Notes under the pieces: generated by a model
What the model saw: only the letters and a program-made list of their open reading frames with translations
Told to the model about the DNA's origin: nothing
Database searches by the model: none
Translations under genes and position numbers: made by a program
Shown here: positions 36,201-43,683 of the stretch, piece by piece
Layout: each line of letters starts with the position of its first letter
Position numbering within the stretch: position 1 is the first letter of the stretch
NCBI GenBank assembly: GCA_964017045.1
Contig: OZ024804.1
Coordinates: forward strand, 26,824,348 to 26,888,347
Source of the DNA: Omphiscola glabra
Lineage: Eukaryota; Mollusca; Gastropoda; Lymnaeidae
DNA length: 64,000 nt
Direction: 5' to 3'

Positions 36201-37560
36201 AGGGCGCCGGCCTGTGCCAGTTCAAAAGGGCGCCACCAAATCTCTTAATTTTTAAATTTTTATTATTTAAGAAATAAATTAGCCAAGGGCGCCAAAAACC
36301 CAGTTACACCTCTGGTGGTAATTCACGGTAAATTTTGTTATTTAACAACAATAATGGTTTCAGCCTAACACAGCAATGAGCACATTGGCAAAAAACAATG
36401 ATGGCTTTCACTCTATGGTGTGAGAAGTCCTTTGCATTGTGTGGAAGTGGCTATGAAGCCAGATTCTGGACTTACTAACTACAACATTAAGGGCAGCCAA
36501 AGCCATCATCCACCTGTGTGGTAGTGTTCTGTCAATGATCTCTAACTGTCCTTATCTGAGACCAATGCAAGGTGGAAAAAAGTGCAAAAAGATATTTATT
36601 GTTTGTATGCTGATTTGTATCATTTGAAGGCTTTCCTGTCTAAAAGAATTGGTTGATATCTTGGCTTGAGCAAAGCTTTAACCCCATATTTATACAAGCA
36701 CATTTCCAACCATACAGCAATCCTCCTAATATATGTTTAAATTTATCAGCACACCAATGGGGCTTTAACTTTTCATTAAAACATCAGAAATTGAAATTTT
36801 ATTTGTTTTTCTTAAGATACCGGTACTAGGTAATAGAATATAGATTAAAATATGTTGTGATGATGAATACTGTCTACACTAAAAAAATCAACTACAGAGT
36901 CTGGTGAACAAACTTTAAAAACTAATGACAGCAGATGCCTTATAACATAATGTGAATCTTAAAAACTATACTAAACCTTGCCTTGCTTTAATGTGTTCAT
37001 ACTTTTTTTGGCTGGGAAATCTAATACTTTAAATTTAAGGGTGCTCAAATTGAGAAAAATGTGTTGTTTGTTGTTTTCTTACTAGCCAAGTTCCATGCAA
37101 GTTCCACGTGTTATGGTGCCTTCCCGCCTACACCTTTAGTGCTGTATCTTTATCCAGCAATTAAATATTATTTGTAACAATTTAAATAATTGTTTCAATG
37201 AACATGATGAAGATATTTTGCATAGACATATAATTTCCTGTACAGTACCTTGCAGCTTTGTTAAATAATTTTTACAATTCACTTTGCATCCCCTTGGAAA
37301 GAATTATTCAACTATCCATTCATCCCTGAGAGATGTGTTATAGAATATTTAGTAGTTTCTTTTCTTACCTTTATATATTTGTTGTAACTTTTTATGTATT
37401 TTGTCCATCTAGGCTTCCAATGACACCAATGGGCAACATGGCCCAAGGACTGGCGGAGATGGACCTCAACCAACTGACCGACTTCATGCCTGACGAGATG
37501 GGACAAATCCAAGAGATTGATGTCCAGCAGTTGCTTGAGAACAGTTATCTGACAAATTGA
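16748..37560 (+). CDS. STAT: Signal transducer and activator of transcription, STAT5-like, complete, 22 coding exons, 814 aa
   Basis: A latent cytoplasmic transcription factor of JAK-STAT signalling. After tyrosine phosphorylation it dimerises through its SH2 domain and enters the nucleus. All 22 exons have AG/GT borders and compatible phases, and sum to 2,445 bp (815 codons with stop). Domains in order: N-domain (about 30-150), coiled coil (about 150-360), DNA-binding (about 368-530), linker (531-623), SH2 (624-720, Arg650 in [11 protein letters not shown]), phosphotyrosine Tyr725 in DGYIRPH, and transactivation tail to 814. [19 protein letters not shown] and [15 protein letters not shown] are almost identical to vertebrate STAT5. 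Vertebrate STAT5 is about 790 aa; the excess is a 29-residue N-terminal extension. The start is ATG at 16748 ([15 protein letters not shown]), whose exon splices in phase 0. MSQW at 19031 is the alternative start. Introns are heavily loaded with repeats. Confidence 0.95.
17215..17655 (+). pseudogene. Merlin (IS1016/ISXO2-like) transposase remnant in STAT intron 1
   Basis: The plus-strand frame includes [20 protein letters not shown], then [19 protein letters not shown] and [12 protein letters not shown]. This is the order of the ISXO2-like DDE domain: a G-x-ER strand, the second aspartate in LDRW, and the H-x-x-NFV-x-P segment. The first catalytic aspartate region is missing upstream, and the usual H-T-x-x-I-E-x-x-W segment is corrupted (YTQNMNVDF), so the third acidic residue is lost. 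Not functional. A second remnant on the opposite strand is at 59256-59585. Confidence 0.8.
18104..18340 (-). mobile_element. LINE 3' end, same family as 1-1320
   Basis: The reverse complement matches 1090-1290 closely, including AGTGGAAGGAAGTGGTGAGG and the RWI-EDV tail. 5'-truncated insertion in STAT intron 1. Confidence 0.85.
19139..19274 (+). repeat. 50-bp tandem triplication of a STAT exon end and its 5' splice site
   Basis: Units start at 19139, 19189 and 19239 with ATTGAGGATCAGAACTGGTA. The first unit holds the last 17 coding bases of STAT exon 2 and its donor GTATGT. Units two and three reproduce the exon end followed by GTAGGT. The unit length is not a multiple of three, so use of the second or third donor would shift the frame. 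Confidence 0.93.
19576..19748. mobile_element. Probable old hAT-type MITE in STAT intron 2
   Basis: Starts CAGGGTTTCTTAACCTGTGG and ends GTTTGAGGACCCTTG; the ends are imperfect inverted repeats of the CAGGGTTCTCAAAC type common in hAT MITEs. The flanking octamers ACCTTAAC and ATCTAAAG match only partly. Confidence 0.55.
20171..20485. repeat. 25-bp minisatellite, 13 copies, STAT intron 3
   Basis: The unit AATCATGGCAGTTTAGTGGA plus TGAGA repeats at exactly 25-bp spacing from 20171 to 20471, with scattered single-base variants. Confidence 0.95.
21361..21825. repeat. 15-bp minisatellite, 31 identical copies, STAT intron 4
   Basis: ATGCGTCATTTCTAG repeats 31 times without a visible mismatch. Because 15 is divisible by three, four of six frames stay open and give spurious pentapeptide-repeat proteins (for example LDASF or LEMTH); none is a gene. 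Each unit carries CGTCA (a CRE half-site) and forms an XbaI site, TCTAGA, at the unit junction. Confidence 0.97.
22111..22722. repeat. 29-bp minisatellite, about 21 copies, STAT intron 4
   Basis: The unit GTATTTAGTCTGGGAAAGCT plus ACCACCAAG carries many variants (TCTAGG, TCTACT, AAATATATTT). It is much more diverged than the neighbouring 15-bp array. Confidence 0.93.
23061..25602 (+). CDS. STAT: STAT exons 5-9: coiled-coil domain
   Basis: Exons 23061-23174, 23268-23349, 23661-23794, 25005-25159 and 25441-25602. They encode long Q/L/E-rich helices, for example [15 protein letters not shown], then [15 protein letters not shown] and [15 protein letters not shown], which correspond closely to the STAT5 coiled coil. 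The exon 5 acceptor is CTCAGCAG, a tandem NAGNAG site that could remove one glutamine. Confidence 0.92.
23815..23945. repeat. Degenerate TTTAAAGGGCAGT repeats
   Basis: Four or so diverged copies of TTTAAAGGGCAGT-x-x-TTGG separated by G-rich stretches, just after STAT exon 7. Imperfect minisatellite. Confidence 0.6.
24039..24061 (-). ncRNA. Hammerhead-ribozyme-like core (CTGATGA...GAAAC)
   Basis: On the minus strand, CTGATGA is followed by AGGCATGTGCC and GAAAC. This is the conserved hammerhead box order, with a possible short stem II (GGCA/TGCC or GGC/GCC). Such cores occur in Penelope-like elements and retrozymes of invertebrates. I could not establish stem III and the cleavage triplet convincingly: GTC lies upstream at about 24074-24076, but the pairing is poor. 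Probably the end of a degraded element in STAT intron 7. Confidence 0.4.
24165..24380 (+). mobile_element. LINE fragment shared with 39230-39480
   Basis: GCCAACATGTCTTGTTATAA, then CAGGGTAGGCAACTTGTGGT and a degenerate [22 protein letters not shown] reverse-transcriptase tail are nearly identical to the 39-kb copy. Broken, in STAT intron 7. Confidence 0.7.
24425..24610. repeat. Degenerate GGGATCACACCAGGAAAC repeats
   Basis: Six or so imperfect copies of GGGATCACACCAGG(G)AAACG. The open frame through it is a repeat artefact. Confidence 0.65.
25850..26045. repeat. Degenerate minisatellite (GACAGTTTGATTGAAAGTATAC), STAT intron 9
   Basis: About seven units of 22-29 bp alternating GTTTGATTGAAAGTATACTG and CACTTTAATATAAAGTATAC, which suggests a higher-order repeat. 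Confidence 0.8.
26323..29294 (+). CDS. STAT: STAT exons 10-14: DNA-binding domain
   Basis: Exons 26323-26457, 26719-26854, 28034-28075, 28794-28874 and 29202-29294. They contain [47 protein letters not shown] (basic strand), [20 protein letters not shown] and [14 protein letters not shown]. This is the immunoglobulin-like DNA-binding fold of STATs and is the most conserved part of the protein. Phases join perfectly. Confidence 0.94.
27615..27829. mobile_element. hAT-type MITE in STAT intron 11
   Basis: Starts CAGTGGTCTGCAAAGTGAGG and ends GTTTGCCGACCACTG; terminal inverted repeats begin CAGTGGTC. Flanked by CTATAGTC (27607-27614) and ATATAGTC (27830-27837), an 8-bp duplication with one change. 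Non-autonomous, 215 bp. Confidence 0.88.
28150..28445 (+). mobile_element. LINE C-terminal end (zinc-knuckle tail) in STAT intron 12
   Basis: Plus-strand pieces in two frames read [20 protein letters not shown], then QTCVPRA and, after a frameshift, [18 protein letters not shown] followed by a stop. This C-x2-C/H-x-H ending after a W-x-x-LAMD-x-TRW segment is the usual carboxy-terminus of one LINE group. It is a different family from the RTE-like copies. Confidence 0.75.
29629..30762 (+). CDS. STAT: STAT exons 15-17: linker domain
   Basis: Exons 29629-29764, 30154-30203 and 30668-30762. They encode [24 protein letters not shown] and [20 protein letters not shown], the EF-hand-like linker of STATs. 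Exon 17 ends in phase 2 and is completed by exon 18 (DE-AIIGF). Confidence 0.93.
31557..33735 (+). CDS. STAT: STAT exons 18-20: SH2 domain and activating tyrosine
   Basis: Exons 31557-31678, 32513-32671 and 33681-33735. The phosphotyrosine-binding motif [19 protein letters not shown] carries the invariant arginine (Arg650). Exon 19 gives [20 protein letters not shown]. Exon 20 holds Tyr725 in [11 protein letters not shown], the position of STAT5 Tyr694. All residues needed for reciprocal SH2-phosphotyrosine dimerisation are present. Confidence 0.95.
32972..33395 (+). mobile_element. Possible solo LTR or other insertion in STAT intron 19
   Basis: A 0.4-kb block richer in GC/CpG than the intron around it, starting TGTCGAGTATGGGAG. 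The hexamer AATGAC occurs immediately before it and again at about 33373-33378. It has a late ATTAAAG and GT-rich segment like an LTR polyadenylation region. The right end lacks a canonical CA terminus, so the call is tentative. Confidence 0.3.
33769..34072. repeat. 51-bp minisatellite, about six copies, STAT intron 20
   Basis: The unit CTGTTACTCTTTCTGAGATA...GCAGCAAACTTATCCTTAT starts at 33769 and 33820 and continues with increasing divergence and length variation to about 34072. Confidence 0.88.
34509..37560 (+). CDS. STAT: STAT exons 21-22: transactivation tail and stop
   Basis: Exon 21 (34509-34598) is rich in Asp, Pro and Asn. Exon 22 (37413-37560) encodes an acidic, Met/Leu-rich tail with [13 protein letters not shown] and [12 protein letters not shown] before TGA. 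Acidic hydrophobic segments of this kind serve as transactivation domains in STATs; this is an inference from composition. The 2.8-kb intron between them holds a hAT MITE at 36162. Confidence 0.88.
36162..36314. mobile_element. hAT-type MITE, GGCGCC family, copy 2 (STAT intron 21)
   Basis: Begins CAGTGGCGTAACAACGGCTT and ends AGTTACACCTCTG. Flanked by an exact GTGGTAAT at 36154-36161 and 36315-36322. Strongly similar to 10149-10310, for example TTGGCATTGGGGCAGTTGCC in both. Confidence 0.92.
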
Positions 37561-37786
37561 AAGAAGCAGCTGCTGCATTGCTAACCATTGTATAAACATT
37601 AGAGAACTCTTAGAGAATTGTCATACAGGAAGTTTAATTTTTTAAGTTTGCAGTTATTTGAGTTAAGATAATCTATTTCCCTTGTGGATTGTTTTAGTAG
37701 AGAGATTTTGTAAATTTTGGAGTAACTAAGGTCAAAATTTATAGATTTAAAACTGATTAAATGCTGCTAGGTGTTATTGTATTATT

Positions 37787-37792
37787 AATAAA
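37787..37792 (+). terminator. Candidate STAT polyadenylation signal
   Basis: AATAAA about 227 bp after the STAT stop, followed by T-rich sequence. Further AATAAA motifs downstream could also be used. Confidence 0.5.
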
Positions 37793-37902
37793 TATAAAAG
37801 TTCTGATTTTTTTTTTAAAGTCAAAATATCTTTCTTTTTTTCAAATTGAAGCTTAATTAATTTTTCTTTTTTTCTTTATTTTTTAAATAAAAAAGTTAAG
37901 AG

Positions 37903-38013
37903 GGTAATTGCACGCTACTGGTCCCTCTATCGCTCACCCTAACCCGAACCCTAAATCTATCATAAACAAAGGGAAGTGACTCCCAATAAGGGGACCACAG
38001 AAGCACATTAGCC
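37903..38013. mobile_element. 111-bp GG-terminus MITE, copy near STAT 3' end
   Basis: Begins GGTAATTGCACGC and ends AGCACATTAGCC (reverse complement GGCTAATGTGCT). Exact 8-bp target duplication GTTAAGAG at 37895-37902 and 38014-38021. The interior includes CCCTAACCCGAACCCTAAAT. Nearly identical to 48133-48243. Confidence 0.93.
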
Positions 38014-38021
38014 GTTAAGAG

Positions 38022-39229
38022 CAGTACAAATATCAACAACTATTAATTTTTTAAAGTTGTGTACAGATGCAAATAAAAAAATTAAATGCTTTTATTCTTT
38101 TCATGTAACACTGCACTGTCCATTGAACAGTTTGTTTTGGTACACTTTCCATTAGTTTTTGTGATAGAAGTGCTAGTGAGAGGTCTCAGAACTACACAGA
38201 CAAGGGCATTATAATATTGATTGGGTTTGAGACATGAAATGCGTACAGGAATGTTTGCTGTTGGGAAATGTGCTGAAGAATGATTGTTACCAAAAGACAG
38301 AAACCAACCAGTGAATCTGTTTCTGCAGAAACCGAATCTATTATTTACATTCTGTATTATAGCAATATAACAAAGTACCGTATAATAATGTTAAGGGATT
38401 TACGTCCGCACGCCGGTGGCTCATTTAAAAGTTTGTATGCTGGGCCAGTGCTAAAAAATTAAGTATAGGGCATCTGCAAAACTGTGTGCCGCAGTTGAGT
38501 TAGAAATGTAAAGCAGATAGTACATTTCATACGCCTTCTTTGTACAGAAATGTGTGCATTAATTTAGTGTACAATCTCAGTATATAACTATATCATTTGA
38601 TCAGTGTACTGTAATAATTAAAAAAATATTATCAAGAACGGTGCCCTAGTCCCATTGTTCCCCCTTGTGGAGCAAATCTTGATGAGACACTTGACATCCA
38701 AAGAGCACTATTCTGTGAAATTATGTTTTTTTTTTTTGCCTTTGACTAATGTTACTTCAAATATGGCCTGCGGTTCTTTCATTTAATAATAATATAAAGG
38801 TGCTGAATATGCACAATGTCTTTTTTCTTTTCTTTTAATTCATGTATGATTATTACTTTGTGCTATTTCTTTTTTTAACACAGATGTAATGACTGTGCTT
38901 ATTAATTGTCAAGACTATTGGAATCACATTCATTCCATGTACATTGTACTTAAAGCTACTTTGGTGTAAAGTTCATAATATTTTTTAAGAAATGTTTCAT
39001 GCTATAAAATATCTATTAATTCCAGCTTTGTAACAGAATTTCTATCAGTCCCAATTGAGCTAAATATCTTTGTAAATTTTATTGTTTGCAATGTTTCCCA
39101 GCTCCAAAAAGTTATCAGTGATTTTGTTTTTATTTCCTAAATAAATATCTATTTTTGTATGTGCCTTCCAATGGAAATGAGTTCATTTTTCTCTTTGAGT
39201 TAACAGACTTGATAAGAGACGCCTTCAAT
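38022..39229. other. Intergenic or extended STAT 3' UTR, no gene seen
   Basis: AT-rich. Open frames here are short and motif-free. It may include distal STAT 3' UTR. Confidence 0.45.
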
Positions 39230-39835
39230 TTGGAAGATAGAATAGATTTTTTTCCAAAAGGAAGCCAACATGTCTTGTTATAACAGGGTAGGCAACTTGT
39301 GGTCCAGAAGCTTTTCACGGCTCACTGATCTAATTTGATACTTATATCAAATAACTTTAATAAGACCAGTTGTAATTTACACAAGTGAGACTTGGTCCTT
39401 AATTAGAAAAGTAGAGAACCTGCTGAATACATGCGGGGAGGAAAATCCTCAGGAAAAAATACGGCCCGGTGATTAACAATGATGAATGGAAAATCTGTAC
39501 AAACCAAGAGATAAATCAGTAACCACCAATAGTGGCAACTATTAAAAAAAGCAGACTTCACTGGACAGGACACCTTGAGAGGATGCTGGATTATAGAGTA
39601 GCAAAGTTGATCTGCAGGCAGAAACCTAGGGGCAGATGAATCAGTGGTCAAGTAAGAGTGGGATGGATTGACAATGTAGAGGACTTAATCAGTTGGGGAT
39701 CCGTGCATGAATGCGGAAAGTCATGCATCAATCCGAATAGGATATGGTGGAGCAGGCCATGGGCTATAGCACCACAGATGATGATCCAATAAATAGCCAT
39801 ACAATATGGACAGATAGATCCTATACTAATCATAA
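39230..39835 (+). mobile_element. LINE 3' fragment (degenerate)
   Basis: The plus-strand translation, with frame changes, gives IRPVVIYTSETWSLI, then ATIKKSRLHWTGHLERMLDY and a W-IDNVEDL tail. The first 190 bp match 24165-24380. Non-functional. Confidence 0.8.
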
Positions 39836-40046
39836 AATATTTATAATTAATTGCCGTAATGATTGATTAAAGTTGAACAGTGTCAGAGGCTAGTTCAAAA
39901 CTAACACCCTATCACCCATAGTGGCAGGACCCATCAAAGAAAAACTTCTCATAAATGAAGTGCAGATCACTGACCCTGAAAAGCTGTATTAGTGTTTAAA
40001 AGTTAATTATATAGTTGTGTAGTCTTTTTTTAAAGCACTTATTACA

Positions 40047-40160
40047 TGTACCGGTACTTATTGTTATATCCAGCGTTGCAATAATGTACCGATACTTATT
40101 GTTATATCCAGCGTTGCAATAATGTACCGGTACTTATTGTTATATCCAGCGTTGCAATGG
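40047..40160. repeat. 38-bp tandem repeat, three copies
   Basis: The unit TGTACCGGTACTTATTGTTA plus TATCCAGCGTTGCAATAA starts at 40047, 40085 and 40123. The palindromic element at 40155 begins inside the third copy. Confidence 0.93.
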
Positions 40161-40549
40161 ACTACGATTAGTTGATTGTTTTGTCACGTGATACGTGTAA
40201 AAACAAGTAATACTTCCGGTAGGCTGTCTGCAACACACTAGTCGCTCACAAATTTTTCTTCAAACAACTTTCTTCCTTTAATCATAACTGAATTATAATT
40301 ATTGTCACATTTATTGAATGTCATTTAAAGAAACGCGTGTATTCAAGAATATTTTGAAAAGTAAAAGTTTTAATTAACACTGGGGAAGCGCTGATGGAGA
40401 CAAACATTTTGCTTTAGAATTAATGATAATGGCAATGGCTGATCAGCTGTTTATCTGTTGTTATGTGTTGTTATGTGTAGCAGAAAGCCTACTAATGGCT
40501 GGTACGTATCACGTGACAAAACAAGGAAGTGACTAATCGTAGTCCATTG
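40155..40549. mobile_element. 395-bp element with 40-bp inverted termini containing CACGTG
   Basis: Left CAATGGACTACGATTAGT...TTGTTTTGTCACGTGATACG is mirrored on the right by CGTATCACGTGACAAAACAA...ACTAATCGTAGTCCATTG. A GTTG tetramer precedes the left end and overlaps the right end, possibly a short target duplication. No coding frame. Looks like a MITE; superfamily unknown. Confidence 0.8.
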
Positions 40550-41793
40550 TTGATTACTATGTGACATTAGCTTTCTTCATATTTCTGAATTTTTAAAGGT
40601 ACCTTTTTAAAAAAAAAATTTTTTGAAACTAGTGAGTTGTTGAATCTAGAGATTTTAACAATAAAATAGTAGTACTGCAGTTTTTGTCTCTAAAAATGAT
40701 GTCCTTGAGTAGCCCTTTCTAAAAGTAAAAACCCACACATGACTCAAGATATCAGTCATTCCTGGAGGTAGAAAAAATTGAAAAAATTCAGTCTTTATTA
40801 CTCATATAATATGATAGAAATGTATTTCAATTAACCCACCTTAATAACACAATTTAATGATCGCAACAGTACTTTTTCATTGCTGCAGTAATTAAAGAAA
40901 TTATGTTTTGATTCCATAGTTTGTTTAGCAATTCTTTTTTTAAAGGGAATTTTGAACTAATACATCCCAGATTTATCACAGTTATAAACAAACGTAAGAG
41001 GGATTGAATAACACACCAAAGTTTGCATTATGATAACATAACTTCTGTCAGTTGCTTTCCTCTATAATTATACTCTTTATTTAACAGATACTTTTGTATA
41101 AAAGTACGGTATTAAAAGGTTAATTTCTTTGAAAAATTATATTTGTTTATATTTAGACAGAACTGTATATCTATTGATTTTTTTTCAACTCATATGCCTA
41201 ATTTTTATTTCTCATTTGTGAATGTACAAAGTATTACACGTTTGAAGTGGGTGTTGATTCTGTTATGACTGACTGTATGAATTATTACATGTTTGATTTG
41301 GGTGTTAATTCTGTTATGACTGACTGGAAGTATCAATATTTACACAAAATAACATTTTAACAATTACAACTTCTTTAGTGTTTGTTGCATACTATATATA
41401 TATATATATAAATGTATCAAATATTTCTCTATAAATTGGTACGAAAACAAATAATTTGTTGTTATCTCAGTTCCAACTTCAAAACTCTTCAAATCCTTTT
41501 AGTTTACAGAAGCTAGTAAAATATTAAAATATCTGGATGGTAGCAAACAAGCAACTTGTACTATACAAAATACAGTTAACGCAAACACTGTCAGAAATGA
41601 AACACCATTTTGCCTGAATATGAAAAATCATGAAGTCACAAAGTAGCTGGTATATCTATTGTAATCCATGTGTTGGTGGGCAGAGGGGGCGGTAAAAATT
41701 TGGTGTTCCCTAGCAGCACTTACCCTTCTGGCAACACTTTGGTTGGATCCAGTTAGCCTTCCAGAAAATGAGTTTTCACCTCAATGTTAGATA

Positions 41794-42736
41794 CAGTGGA
41801 ACCTCTCATAACGAGCATAATTCGTTACAGAATTTACTTGTTAAGCAAAACACTCGTTATACGAAACAATTTTTCCCATACAAATCAATGTAAAATATGA
41901 TAATGCGTTCCATGCTGAAAAAATACTAATTTTCAAACATTTTTATTAACATTTATTCAAATAAAATTACTCATGAAGTGTTAAGAATTGTAACAACTTG
42001 GAATACAATTTAGATTTGAAACAAAAAACGTAAATAAAAATATGAAATTATGACAAATAATTAATCCTTTTTAACTAGAAAACTGTCTAAAGACATTTGT
42101 TTTTGCCCACGCTTCAAAATTTGACGAAAATGTGTCACAGCATTATTATTGAATACCCTGTAAATTTGTAGCACGAATAGCCACCTCCTTATTAGGGTGA
42201 TGGTTCTCAATGTACGATGCAACAGTTTCCCATGCTTTCAGCATTTCTCTTACTGCGCTAGAAGATTGTTGCTCTGCTACTTCCTCCTCCATTAATGAGC
42301 TCTCCTCCATAATTTCTTGCTGTGAAACACGATGCAATTCCATAAGCTCTTCGATAGTCAACTCTTGACTGTGCTCTTTCACAAGCTCTTCAGTATCTTT
42401 GTTGTCCACCTCGAGTCCCATGATATTGGCCAATGACACAATCTCGTTAACTGTAGACTCCACAGGTACTGTTTCAAAATCACATTCAACAACACTCTCT
42501 GGCCAAAGATTTTTCCAAGCAGAAGTGAGGGTCCTCTTGGTAACTCCTTCCCCAGCCTTGTCAATCATCTTGAGACAAGCAACGATGTGAAAATGATCTT
42601 TCCAAAGGGACTTCCCTTTCTGCTTAACTCGTTATGCGAAATGTCGCTCGTAAAGGGAGTAACTTCTTCACATTTATTTTTGCTCGTTATGCGAATTACT
42701 CGTTATGAGAGGTGCTTGTTATGAGAGGTTCCACTG
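41794..42736 (-). mobile_element. Tigger/pogo-type DNA transposon, internally deleted
   Basis: Termini CAGTGGAACCTCTCATAACG and its inverted copy are flanked by TA on both sides (41792-41793, 42737-42738), the Tc1/mariner-pogo target. The minus-strand frame 42568-42146 (140 codons) reads KRTLTSAWKNLWPE, then ELTIEELMELHRVSQQEIME and NHHPNKEVAIRATNL, the C-terminal region of Tigger-type DDE transposases downstream of the catalytic core. The helix-turn-helix and DDE domains are deleted, so it could move only in trans. Confidence 0.9.
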
Positions 42737-43683
42737 TATTTGTTCCAGTTTCAAATCAGCTCATTTGTAAGACCTCTTAAGCAGAGGATTATGAATACAA
42801 TTTTAGGATTTCAAAGCAGATTTCAAAACAAATATCCTTGCAAAATATTTGTTAATCTAATTCAAAAGGCTTAGCCACACACAGATTCATTATTTCCCCT
42901 TCATCTGTAGTCAAAATATGAACAGTAAAAAAAAAAAGCTATCAAGATAAAATGAAACGTAGACATTCAGAAAGCTTAGCTATGTGTCTTGGTGGACTTC
43001 ACCACTAATCTGACCTGATGGTACATAAAAAATAAGTTCTGGGACAGGGCTCTCTAGTTGGGCAAGACCTGTGATTGTTTATTCAGTTTACAAAAAATTT
43101 AAGCTGGTTATGTTATGTTGAAAATGTGAAGATATAATTAAGATTAACTCTGTAACTAACATGTTTAGCCGAGCGTTAATTAAATGGACTAAATACTAAT
43201 AAAGTTTCAGTAATAAAAAGGAAATAGAAAGTTTTTTTGTTTTTTTTAAAATGGTAACAGAAATTTTAAAAAGGCTAGACTACAAAACAAAACAGAAAAG
43301 AAAGTAAGATTGCAGAAATAGTGTGTACAACAAAAAGAAATGATATCTGCAAACAATGTACAGAAATCATTTAAAGTATAAAAATTGAATGTTGGAGTTA
43401 AGATTTGTTTTATTAACATTTTTTAACACAAATATTACATTTGCACAGTTTGTTAATTCCTGGGCACATCATAATTCTTCATTAAAGTCCTCTGAAATGT
43501 GAAATATCTCCAGCAATTTCTACATTTGGAAGGAGTAGCTTGTTTTTTAAAATCTATAGATGTCTTTAAAAAAAAAATCACTTATTTGTTCCTATTCTCA
43601 CTTGTCTACTCCATGAATATTACAAAGTTTTTTAAAAATAAAAAGCAAATTTCTCATTACATTCAACTAATAAAATAAATTTC
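42737..43683. other. MRPS27 3' UTR and intergenic AT-rich sequence
   Basis: No gene seen. It separates the tail-to-tail STAT and MRPS27 genes together with the Tigger element. Confidence 0.5.
43408..43413 (-). terminator. Candidate MRPS27 polyadenylation signal
   Basis: TTTATT on plus reads AATAAA on minus, about 270 bp after the MRPS27 stop. Confidence 0.4.

Noticed and set aside
42146..42568. Host gene for a 140-aa acidic protein
   Set aside because: It lies wholly between Tigger terminal repeats and matches the Tigger transposase C-terminus.
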